The position numbers and the translations under genes are program-made. A DNA stretch of 64,000 bases, taken from CAKOSP01 sp964372145. GTDB lineage: Bacteria > Bacillota_I > Bacilli_A > RF39 > UBA660. Positions 8,041 through 16,085 of the stretch are shown here, in pieces. Below the pieces are notes generated by a model, which ran no database searches, was not told the origin of the DNA, and saw only the letters and a program-made list of their open reading frames with translations. Within the stretch, counting starts at the first letter, position 1. Each line of letters starts with the position of its first letter. The stretch covers positions 10,028 through 74,027 of the forward strand of contig CAYJPM010000001.1 in NCBI GenBank assembly GCA_964372145.1, in the 5' to 3' direction.

Positions 8041-9327
8041 TTATAGAGGACCGCTTATTCTAGCATAACCATTACCAGAATGACCAGTACCTAAATCATA
8101 TAATTCACCACTTGGATTTGGCATCTGCACTTGTTCACCTTTAACATTAGTCCAATTATAACCTGCTCCATCTATCATAACAGTATTTGTAAATATACTA
8201 TTAGAATAGTGAATGGAACAATCATTATCAGTAGTTCCAGTTGTACATCCAGTTTTTGGAGTTCGATCCGAATCAGATGTTATAGCTACTGCTCCAGTAT
8301 GTCCAGAGATATATGAAGAACCCGATGTTCCACTTGCATAATTAATTGAAGTAGTTCCAACAGTTACAGCTTGTCCGCCATAATATCCACCACCTGATCC
8401 ACCAGAGTTTACATCACCACTAATATTAATTGCTACTGAAGGAGAACCATATCCAAATGCAAACCCACTTATTTGAGTAGGTGTAACAGATCCAGTATAA
8501 GCATATGCATATCCTATTAAACCACCACCATGATTTCCACCGGTATCATAATAAGGATGATTAATAGCATGGCCAGAACCTCCACCACCTGCAGCAACTA
8601 AAATTCTAGAATTTAATCCTGTCGTATCATTCCATGGACCAGACACCAATCTAAAATCGGTTGCACCACCACCTGGAAAACCTGACTCACCATCTACAGC
8701 AGTATTATCTACATCATACTTACCTGCGCCTCCACCATTAAATGCTGAAAGATAAGAAGCAGAAGTTGTTAAATTAGCAGAAGTAATATTCGATTTATTT
8801 TCACCGACATATATATATACAACATCATTTGCAAGAAGATCAATTTCACCCGAAACATAACTTCCTGATCCTCCATATAAAATATCACTTGAAACATAAA
8901 AATTAGAAGTACCACTCGCTCCCCAAGCTTCAAACTTATATAATCCATCACTTGGAACAACAAATTCTTGATAATCACCCGTATATGCAAACTCATATAA
9001 AACAGCTTCTAATTTATCAAAATATAAATAGCAATTATCAGCTCCATCTGATTGAACAGTTATTGTTTTATTAATATCATCCCATGTAATAGGAGAACCA
9101 AAAACACAATAACTTTCAACATCATTCAGAACATAACCACTTTGTGGAAAATCAGTTACATCACTTTTAACATATTCACCAGATTCATCTTCCAACATTA
9201 TTGATAACATAGACATATCAACATCTTCAATATTTTTATCATAATTATTGTAATATACAAAAGTTATAAAACTAAATATAAAAATAGTTAATACAACAAA
9301 TACTACAATATTTCTTTTATTTTTCAT
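8041..9327 (-). CDS. secreted/anchored glycine-rich protein, paralogue 2
   Basis: A 428-aa close relative of the gene downstream. It has an N-terminal membrane segment (about 8-27), a stalk with one two-Cys module (SYCVFGSPITWDD to NCYLYFD) and an ALK-type glycine-rich head starting YTGDYQEFVVPSDGLYKFE and containing YIYVGE, GGGATDFRL, SRILVAAGGGG and GGGYYGG. It also has the extra C-terminal Cys pair (KTGC...DCSIHYS) that paralogue 1 keeps. The tail GNGYARISGPL is conserved. ATG 9327 follows an AAAGG site. It lies 56 bases after paralogue 3 and 36 before paralogue 1, so it is probably co-transcribed. Role unknown. Confidence 0.85.
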   Translation of the reverse strand: MKNKRNIVVFVVLTIFIFSFITFVYYNNYDKNIEDVDMSMLSIMLEDESGEYVKSDVTDFPQSGYVLNDVESYCVFGSPITWDDINKTITVQSDGADNCYLYFDKLEAVLYEFAYTGDYQEFVVPSDGLYKFEAWGASGTSNFYVSSDILYGGSGSYVSGEIDLLANDVVYIYVGENKSNITSANLTTSASYLSAFNGGGAGKYDVDNTAVDGESGFPGGGATDFRLVSGPWNDTTGLNSRILVAAGGGGSGHAINHPYYDTGGNHGGGLIGYAYAYTGSVTPTQISGFAFGYGSPSVAINISGDVNSGGSGGGYYGGQAVTVGTTSINYASGTSGSSYISGHTGAVAITSDSDRTPKTGCTTGTTDNDCSIHYSNSIFTNTVMIDGAGYNWTNVKGEQVQMPNPSGELYDLGTGHSGNGYARISGPL

Positions 9328-9383
9328 TTACATTAACAACCTTTCATTAGTCATAAATTTAATTTATATTTATGACAACAATT

Positions 9384-10994
9384 CTATAGGGGACCCGTAA
9401 TTTTAGCATGTCCGTTTCCAGTATGCATCACACCTAATTCATAAAACCCGCCAAGCGGATTAGGTATTGGAACTTGTTCACCTTTTACATTTGTCCAATT
9501 GTATCCAGCTCCATCTATCATAACAGTGTTAGTAAAAACATACCCTGAATAATGATATGAGCAGTTGATATTAGTAGTTCCAGTTGTACAACCTGATTTT
9601 GGAGCTTGATTAGAACTTGATGTTATAGCCACTGCTCCCATATGCCCAGAAATATATGATGAACCACCTGCGCCTGAACCAACTACATGTGCATTATTTG
9701 ATGCTCCACCACCACCGTAGTAGCCGCCGCCGCCGCCGCTACCCCAAATTCCATTTACATTTCCACCTATACCAAAAGTACCACTATATCCAGTTAAAGC
9801 TCCTACTCCGCCTGTACCACCGGAAGTTTGGGTTCCACCTGTAGCCACTGTATACGGCGAACTATAAGGATTACTTTGATAATATCCACCGTTATACCCA
9901 ATCAGACCTCCTGCTTGAGTACCAGTTAACCCCCCGGTACCGCCACCACCACCAGAAACCATAATTCTCGATCTTAAAGATGCAGTATTATTCCAAGTAC
10001 CTTTAACAGTTCTTATATCGGTTGCTCCACCGCCACCGGTCCAAACAAAAACACCAGTATCGTCTGTAGCATAACCAGAAAGACCACCACCATTATAACC
10101 ACCAGAATTTGGATCATATAAATAAGTTGTATTGTACCCACGTTCTCCAACATATATATATAACGTTTCATCTTGGTTCAACTCTATATACCCCATAGTA
10201 TAAGCCCCTTTATACGCTCCCCATAATTCTATTTTATATACACCACTGTCTACAACAGTAAACTCTTGATAATCACCAGTATAAACGTAATCATATTGCA
10301 CAGCATTTACTATATCAAAATATGCTCTACACTCTGTTTTTCCTACTGCACTTGTTGTAAGTTTATTATTTATTTCATCATATGTTATAAACGAATCACC
10401 TGTACATGTCGATTTTTCAATAATAAATTTATATTCTAAATTAATTATTGAATTTATAGTATAATCAGGAACCTCTTCATATTCACAAGTGCCACTTTTA
10501 CAAGTTTCACCTATTTCTTTTAATACTGTTATTTTAATATCAGAATCTACAGTTAAATCAGCAGCATCGTAATAAAATTCACAACGAGTTTTACCAGGTG
10601 AACTAACATCAAATGTATCATCAGAATTTCGTATAAATGTTGCTCCATTAGTACAAAATGTCTTTTCTGGTATATAAATATATTCTTTTTCTGGAGCATT
10701 CCAATATGCAGTGTACGCACCTGTACCTATACCATTTTCATCTCTATCCTCTACCATATATTTAATATTCAAATGAGGTGAAGAAAAAGATTCAACAGAA
10801 CCTGTGAATAAATTACGACTTATTATATCACTGAAATACGCATAAGAAATATAAATTCCTATAGATACAATTCCACATATAATAAACATTATTAAAACAA
10901 AATTTTTATTATTTTTTACGTATGACAAAAACTTAAGATTAAAAATCTTAAGTTTATCTCTAAGTTGATGAAATAATTTTTTAAAATATTTCAT
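9384..10994 (-). CDS. glycine-rich surface protein with long N-terminal stalk, paralogue 3
   Basis: A 536-aa protein. A basic ~30-residue cytoplasmic start is followed by a membrane segment (about 33-52) ending in YAYFSD, reminiscent of the TasA/camelysin 'SipW-cognate' signal region (a secretion signal cleaved by a dedicated peptidase). The stalk has Cys pairs at 114/138, 165/170 and 197/222, i.e. two copies of a ~50-residue module ending GKT-x-C-x2-YFD or YYD. An ALK-type glycine-rich head runs from about 234 to the end with the shared VKGEQVPIPNP tail. A consensus promoter sits upstream, so this gene heads the unit 10994-6763. ATG 10994 has GGTGG upstream and fixes the start of its two long paralogues. 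Confidence 0.85.
   Translation of the reverse strand: MKYFKKLFHQLRDKLKIFNLKFLSYVKNNKNFVLIMFIICGIVSIGIYISYAYFSDIISRNLFTGSVESFSSPHLNIKYMVEDRDENGIGTGAYTAYWNAPEKEYIYIPEKTFCTNGATFIRNSDDTFDVSSPGKTRCEFYYDAADLTVDSDIKITVLKEIGETCKSGTCEYEEVPDYTINSIINLEYKFIIEKSTCTGDSFITYDEINNKLTTSAVGKTECRAYFDIVNAVQYDYVYTGDYQEFTVVDSGVYKIELWGAYKGAYTMGYIELNQDETLYIYVGERGYNTTYLYDPNSGGYNGGGLSGYATDDTGVFVWTGGGGATDIRTVKGTWNNTASLRSRIMVSGGGGGTGGLTGTQAGGLIGYNGGYYQSNPYSSPYTVATGGTQTSGGTGGVGALTGYSGTFGIGGNVNGIWGSGGGGGYYGGGGASNNAHVVGSGAGGSSYISGHMGAVAITSSSNQAPKSGCTTGTTNINCSYHYSGYVFTNTVMIDGAGYNWTNVKGEQVPIPNPLGGFYELGVMHTGNGHAKITGPL
10929..10955 (-). repeat. intragenic perfect hairpin, codons 14-22 of paralogue 3
   Basis: AAACTTAAGATT and its complement AATCTTAAGTTT flank TTT (27 bases), followed on the coding strand by more T. 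The same element is at 12674-12700 and, with one G-U pair, at 15967-15993. It may be an attenuator or a recombination site. Confidence 0.6.
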
Positions 10995-11015
10995 ACTATA
11001 ATTCCACCTATTTTA

Positions 11016-11044
11016 ATTTTATATATAAATTATATATTTGTCAA
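11016..11044 (-). promoter_or_regulatory. promoter of glycine-rich unit 3
   Basis: Minus-strand TTGACA (11039-11044), 17-base spacer, TAAAAT (11016-11021). The same arrangement precedes the two other long paralogues, so the promoter was duplicated with the gene. Confidence 0.8.
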
Positions 11045-11134
11045 TAATTTAATTAACAGTTACATATATATATTTATTTTTTATCTTTTTAACTGAAAAA
11101 ATATTATAGTAGCAAATTCAATTACATTATCGTT

Positions 11135-12739
11135 TTATAACTCTAATCTAAATGGATCAGATACAGTACCAGAGCCATCTTGATAATTCACATAATAATC
11201 TAAATAAAAAACAGGTCTAACTGCAAAACCTCTGTAAGCAGAATCATAACTAGGGTATCCAACATAACCTTTATTAACAGCACCATATAAACCAGGAGTA
11301 AAAATAGCTGCCGAATTACTAGTATCAGCATTAATGGTACAATCACCAGAATTACCATAATCTCCTACATTATTCATATAAAGCCAACTAGATTTATACA
11401 CAGTTGTATTTTGTGAAAAACTGTTACTTATAGTTCCAGAATCATTATAATATCCCCAATATATTTGATTAGAAGCATAAAAATAATCACTTATATTCAT
11501 CAATGCAACATTATATTTTTGTTTTGAAACTGTAGCTATTTCATAATTGTAAAAACTTTTAGCAACATTAGTACTTTTCTCTGTAATTAAACCTATATTA
11601 TAATGCATTGGTTCAATCATACTTCTATAATTTTCATTAAATGAATTATAATAAGTTGTATTTAAATAAATATTAACATCCGCATCATCTGTAGTTATTG
11701 ACGTATTTGTACCCTCCCATTTATTACTATGACCTGAATCATATAAAAAATGATCAGTATGATTGTACTGTGTTTCATATGGATTATAACTAACATTATA
11801 TATACCATCTTTATTTTTATCTACAGGATGGGCTTTAATTAATTTTACATAACCATCATATATACCTACAACTCTAAACAAATTTTCTTTAGGACATGAA
11901 CTTGCATCGCTACCAAAACATACCCAATTATTAGGGTTATTTCCACTAAAACGATAATTATTATCACCTGCACTAGTAGTAATATCAGATGTATGTTGAA
12001 TTAAGCCAGCAGACTCATCATAATTTTCTAATATATATTCAGAAAAGGGATCTACATTATCAAAATATGCTCTACATTCTGTTTTACCAATCGCACTAGT
12101 AACAAGTTGCTTATTTATTTCATCAAATGTTATAGATGAACCACCTGTGCATGTTGATTTTTCAATAATAAATTTAAATTCTGAATTTAAGAGAGCAGCT
12201 ATAGTATAATCCGGAACAACTTCATATTCACAAGTTCCACTTTTACAAGATTCATCTTTTTCCTTTAATACTGTTATTTTAATATCAGCATCTGTAGTTA
12301 AATCAGCAGCATCATAATAAAATTCACATCTAGTTTTACCAGGTGAACTTACGTCAAATGTATCATCAGAATTTCTCAGAAAAGTTGCTCCATTGGTACA
12401 AAAAGACATTTCAGGTATATAAATATAATCCTTTTCTGGAGCATTCCAATATGCAGTATACGTACCTATACCTACGCCACTCTCATCTCTATCTTCAACC
12501 ATGTATTTTATATTTAAATGAGGTGAAGAAAATGATTCAACAGAACCTGTGAATAAATTGCGACTTATTATATCACTAAAATATGCATATGAAATATAAA
12601 TACCAATCGATAAAATTCCACATATAATAAGCACAATTAAAACAAAATTTTTATTATTTTTTATGTATGACAAAAACTTAAGATTAAAAATCTTAAGTTT
12701 ATCTCTAAGTTGATGAAATAATTTTTCAAAACATTTCAT
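11135..12739 (-). CDS. surface protein: same stalk as the glycine-rich paralogues, different C-terminal head
   Basis: A 534-aa protein. The first ~230 residues are nearly identical to paralogues 3 and 6: basic start, membrane segment, YAYFSD, and two two-Cys modules (GKTRCEFYYD, GKTECRAYFD). The remaining ~300 residues hold no glycine-rich domain. They are Asn/Tyr-rich, with blocks such as NNWVCFGSD, LFRVVGIYDGYVKLI, SSWLYMNNVG and a C-terminal RGFAVRPVFYLDYYV...GTVSDPFRLEL. The end resembles DUF6273-type domains of Firmicutes surface proteins, a weak recognition. GTG four codons upstream overlaps the AGGTGG site; ATG 12739 matches paralogue 3. It has its own promoter and is a single-gene unit. 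Confidence 0.8.
   Translation of the reverse strand: MKCFEKLFHQLRDKLKIFNLKFLSYIKNNKNFVLIVLIICGILSIGIYISYAYFSDIISRNLFTGSVESFSSPHLNIKYMVEDRDESGVGIGTYTAYWNAPEKDYIYIPEMSFCTNGATFLRNSDDTFDVSSPGKTRCEFYYDAADLTTDADIKITVLKEKDESCKSGTCEYEVVPDYTIAALLNSEFKFIIEKSTCTGGSSITFDEINKQLVTSAIGKTECRAYFDNVDPFSEYILENYDESAGLIQHTSDITTSAGDNNYRFSGNNPNNWVCFGSDASSCPKENLFRVVGIYDGYVKLIKAHPVDKNKDGIYNVSYNPYETQYNHTDHFLYDSGHSNKWEGTNTSITTDDADVNIYLNTTYYNSFNENYRSMIEPMHYNIGLITEKSTNVAKSFYNYEIATVSKQKYNVALMNISDYFYASNQIYWGYYNDSGTISNSFSQNTTVYKSSWLYMNNVGDYGNSGDCTINADTSNSAAIFTPGLYGAVNKGYVGYPSYDSAYRGFAVRPVFYLDYYVNYQDGSGTVSDPFRLEL
12674..12700 (-). repeat. intragenic perfect hairpin in the head-swapped paralogue
   Basis: Same 12-bp stem, 3-base loop element as at 10929-10955, at the same codons of this gene. 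Confidence 0.6.
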
Positions 12740-12759
12740 ACTATATTCCACCTATTATA

Positions 12760-12788
12760 ATTTTATATATATATTATATATTTGTCAA
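12760..12788 (-). promoter_or_regulatory. promoter of the head-swapped paralogue
   Basis: Minus-strand TTGACA (12783-12788), 17-base spacer, TAAAAT (12760-12765). Conserved with 11016-11044 and 16053-16081. Confidence 0.8.
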
Positions 12789-12842
12789 TAATTTGATTAA
12801 TGATTATACATATATTTATATTAAACAATAATTAAAAAATAC

Positions 12843-12863
12843 AGTAATAATTTGTCAATTACT
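12843..12863 (-). terminator. weak terminator after the discoidin-bearing paralogue
   Basis: Stem AGTAAT / ATTACT with a 9-base loop at the end of the gene, followed on the minus strand by GTATTTTTT. Confidence 0.4.
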
Positions 12864-14433
12864 AATATAAATAAGGACCTGTAATTACAGCAACACCATT
12901 ACCTGAATGACCTACTCCCAACGCATAATATTCATTGTTATATGTCGGCATTTGCACTTGTTCACCTTTTTCTGTTGTCCAATTATATCCAACACCATCA
13001 ATCATAAGAGTATCAGTAAAATACTTACCTGAATAATGTATACTGTTTTGTACATCAGAATTACCCGCTACAACACCCACATTTAAATTTAACCCATTAG
13101 ACATTTCATAATATGTTCCATCAGTTAAATAATTATGTAAATATGCACTTTTACTTTTATTATTATTATATACTTTAACATATGTTTCATAATAACTTCT
13201 ATTATCACCATAATAACGCCAAACTGTTATATTTTTTAAATTATATTCTGCACCTAAATCAAGTGTTGTGATTTTTCCCAATTGTGCATAATTACTAATA
13301 TTATTATCAACTACTGCAGGAAAAGAATTTGTGTATCCATTCGAAGTAACTGATTTATTTAATGCTACATTAGTTCCATTTGTATCAAATGCTTTAATTT
13401 CATTAATATGATTTGCAGCATTTACAGAATTGTTATTTGAACCTACTTCAATATATCTAATATCAAAATCTAAATCATTAGGAGATAAATCATCAGCTGA
13501 TGTAATAGCAATTGAACCTGCATGTCCTGATATAAAAGATGAGCCTCCACTTGAACCTGTAGCACAAGATCCGCCGCCGCCGCCATAATATCCACCGCCG
13601 CCTGCACAACCACCACTTGCAAAACCAAAACCAGAAACTGAATATCCACTTGAAAACCTTTGGCCTGGAAATGTTTGAGTACCACCAGTTGTTCCACCAG
13701 TAGCTGTAGCTATCAATCCACCACCAGCTCCTTTAGTCGTAGTATTATTACCTACACCAGAACCTGAACCTGCAGCTACCATTATTCTAGAAGCAAGTGA
13801 AGCAGCATTATTCCAAGTGCCAGAAACCAATCTAAAATCAGTTGCCCCGCCACCAGGATAACCACCACTATTACCAGTACCACCATTAAACGAAGTGCTT
13901 CCAGTAGTCACATTATTACCTTCACCTACATAAACATATATAACTTCGTCTTTTTCTAAATAAATTTTTCCACTAGTATATGCCCCTTTACTCTTAGAAT
14001 TACCACCTTGAGCACCCCAAGCTTCTAACATATATACACCACTTGTTGGAACAACAAATTCTTGATAATTATCAGTAAAACTAAAAACATACTCATCTGG
14101 ATCATGAATGTCAAAAAAAACATAACATTTATCAGAACCTGTTGTATCCAAATTAATTAATCTATCAATTTCATTCCATGTCATAGAAGATCCATTTATA
14201 CAATAACTTTTTTCAATATTATAATCATAACCTAATCCAGGAAAAGTGGATATATCACTTTCGATATAATTATTATCAGTTACTTCGATCATTATTGAAA
14301 AAATTGATGAATCATCAACATTTTTTTCTGCACCGTATTTCTTATTATATGAAAAAAATAATATTATTGTCGTAATTAAAATAATTACAATTAATACTAA
14401 TATAATTATCGTTTTTTTGTTTTTAATATTCAT
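12862..14433 (-). CDS. glycine-rich surface protein with inserted discoidin-like domain, paralogue 5
   Basis: A 523-aa protein. It has an N-terminal membrane segment (about 8-28), one two-Cys module (SYCINGSSMTWNE to DKCYVFFD), then an ALK-type glycine-rich head from about 118 (VPTSGVYMLEAWGAQGG, GGGATDFRL, GGGGYYGGGGG). At about 322-447 a ~125-residue segment replaces the short Cys-pair loop of the other paralogues. It reads IRYIEVGSNN...NEIKAFDTNGTNVALNK...VVDNNISN...LDLGAEYNLKNITVWRYYGD, which has the order of features of F5/8 type C (discoidin) carbohydrate-binding domains. The shared tail (MIDGVGYNWTTEKGEQVQMP, GNGVAVITGP) then resumes. It lies 21 bases after paralogue 6 and is probably co-transcribed with it. 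Confidence 0.8.
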   Translation of the reverse strand: MNIKNKKTIIILVLIVIILITTIILFFSYNKKYGAEKNVDDSSIFSIMIEVTDNNYIESDISTFPGLGYDYNIEKSYCINGSSMTWNEIDRLINLDTTGSDKCYVFFDIHDPDEYVFSFTDNYQEFVVPTSGVYMLEAWGAQGGNSKSKGAYTSGKIYLEKDEVIYVYVGEGNNVTTGSTSFNGGTGNSGGYPGGGATDFRLVSGTWNNAASLASRIMVAAGSGSGVGNNTTTKGAGGGLIATATGGTTGGTQTFPGQRFSSGYSVSGFGFASGGCAGGGGYYGGGGGSCATGSSGGSSFISGHAGSIAITSADDLSPNDLDFDIRYIEVGSNNNSVNAANHINEIKAFDTNGTNVALNKSVTSNGYTNSFPAVVDNNISNYAQLGKITTLDLGAEYNLKNITVWRYYGDNRSYYETYVKVYNNNKSKSAYLHNYLTDGTYYEMSNGLNLNVGVVAGNSDVQNSIHYSGKYFTDTLMIDGVGYNWTTEKGEQVQMPTYNNEYYALGVGHSGNGVAVITGPYLY

Positions 14434-14454
14434 ATTTCTAATTCCTATTCTTTT

Positions 14455-16032
14455 TTAAAATAATGCTGTTATCTTTAAATAACCATCACCAGTATGACCT
14501 ACACCTAAATTATATAATGTACCATCCGGTTTAGGCATTTGGATTCTACTCCCTCTGACATTTGTCCAACTATATCCTGCTCCATCTATCATTACAGTAT
14601 CTGTAAATGTGTACCCAGAGTAATGATATGAGCAATTAATATTAGAAGTGCCAGTTGTACAACCAGTTTTTGGTGTTCGATCACTTGAAGAAGTAATTGC
14701 CACACATCCAGTGTGACCAGAAATATATGAAGAACCACCTGCAGAAGGAAATGACCCTAAATTTAGTTTAGAACCTCCTGCACCACCATAATAACCCGCA
14801 CCACCGCTTGAGGATCCAACAACATCTCCGCCTCCACCAGATCCACCTATTCCAAATCCACCTGGAGTACCACCAATATAACTAGAAGGATAATTAGTTA
14901 CCGTTCCACCACTAACTTGTGTACCCCCAGTTGAAGCATAAGCTGAATAATAAACGTTATAAGAAGTAACCGCAGTCAATCCACCAGCATACCCACCAAC
15001 CTCATCATTAATATAATCATTTTGCCCACCTGCACTAGCAACAATAAATCTCGACTCTAAATTATTATCTAATCTAATGTCAGTCGCACCTCCACCAGAA
15101 CCAACATCCACAGTATATGAAACACCGCCATTATTAAATGTAGATGTTTTTCCTACACCTGATTCACCTACATAAACATATAAAATATCTCCTCTAGAAA
15201 AATTAGTAACACCTGAAACATACCCACCATATGAATAACTTGTTCCACCGCTAGCTCCCCAAGCTTCTACTTTATAAGCACCAGTTACCTGTATAATAAT
15301 TTTTTGATAATTACCTGTATATTGAAATTCATAATTGGTATTGCTTATATAATCAAAATATGCTCTACATTCAGTTTTACCAACAGCGTTTGTTACTAAT
15401 TTATTTTCAACATAATTGAAACTTATATTTGAATCACCTTCACACGATGAGTTTTCTGCTATGAATTTATATCCATTATTAATTAAACTTTCAATAGTAT
15501 AATCAGATGCATCCTCATATTCACAAGTTCCACTTTTACAAGTTTCACCTTTTTCTTTTAACACTACTATTTTTACATCAGAATCCGTAGTTAAATCAAT
15601 AGCATCATAATAAAATTCACATCTAGTTTTACCAGGTGAACTAACATCAAATGTATCATCAGAATTTCTCACAAAAGTGGCTCCATTAGTACAAAATGAT
15701 TTCTCTGATATATAAACATAATCTTTTTCTGGTGCATTCCAAAATGCAGTATATGTACCTGTACCTACGCCATTCTCATCTCTATCTTCCACCATATATT
15801 TAATATTTAAATGAGGTGAAGAAAAAGATTCAACAGAACCAGCAAATAAATTACGATTTATAATATCACTGAAATAAGCATAAGAAATATAAATACCAAT
15901 CGATAAAATCCCACATATAATAAACATAATTAAAACAAAATTTTTATTAGTTTTCATATATGACAAAAACTTAAGATTAAAAACCTTAAGTTTATCTCTA
16001 AGTTGATGAAATAATTTTTTTAAATATTTCAT
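14455..16032 (-). CDS. glycine-rich surface protein with long N-terminal stalk, paralogue 6
   Basis: A 525-aa protein built like paralogue 3: basic start, membrane segment ending YAYFSD, two two-Cys modules (GKTRCEFYYD; GKTECRAYFD), then an ALK-type glycine-rich head (YTGNYQKIIIQVTGAYKVE, GGGATDIRL, GGAGYYGGAGGS) with the C-terminal Cys pair and the tail YSWTNVRGSRIQMPKP. The tail departs slightly from the others (VRGSR for VKGEQ; ends KITALF), suggesting it has escaped recent gene conversion. ATG 16032 is chosen over an in-frame GTG four codons earlier because that GTG lies in the AGGTGG ribosome site. Own promoter; first gene of a two-gene unit. Confidence 0.85.
   Translation of the reverse strand: MKYLKKLFHQLRDKLKVFNLKFLSYMKTNKNFVLIMFIICGILSIGIYISYAYFSDIINRNLFAGSVESFSSPHLNIKYMVEDRDENGVGTGTYTAFWNAPEKDYVYISEKSFCTNGATFVRNSDDTFDVSSPGKTRCEFYYDAIDLTTDSDVKIVVLKEKGETCKSGTCEYEDASDYTIESLINNGYKFIAENSSCEGDSNISFNYVENKLVTNAVGKTECRAYFDYISNTNYEFQYTGNYQKIIIQVTGAYKVEAWGASGGTSYSYGGYVSGVTNFSRGDILYVYVGESGVGKTSTFNNGGVSYTVDVGSGGGATDIRLDNNLESRFIVASAGGQNDYINDEVGGYAGGLTAVTSYNVYYSAYASTGGTQVSGGTVTNYPSSYIGGTPGGFGIGGSGGGGDVVGSSSGGAGYYGGAGGSKLNLGSFPSAGGSSYISGHTGCVAITSSSDRTPKTGCTTGTSNINCSYHYSGYTFTDTVMIDGAGYSWTNVRGSRIQMPKPDGTLYNLGVGHTGDGYLKITALF
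15967..15993 (-). repeat. intragenic hairpin in paralogue 6 with one G-U pair
   Basis: AAACTTAAGGTT / AATCTTAAGTTT around TTT. The one base change against the two other copies replaces Ile by Val but keeps the stem as a G-U pair in RNA. Confidence 0.6.
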
Positions 16033-16052
16033 ACTATATTCCACCTATTATA

Positions 16053-16081
16053 ATTTTATATATAATTTAAATAATTGTCAA
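16053..16081 (-). promoter_or_regulatory. promoter of glycine-rich unit 1
   Basis: Minus-strand TTGACA (16076-16081), 17-base spacer, TAAAAT (16053-16058), placed just after the pmbA stop. Confidence 0.8.
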
Positions 16082-16085
16082 TAAT

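Noticed and set aside
6763..16032. Glycine-rich genes considered as an insertion-sequence or phage cargo
   Set aside because: No transposase, integrase, terminal inverted repeats or target duplications are visible around the cluster.
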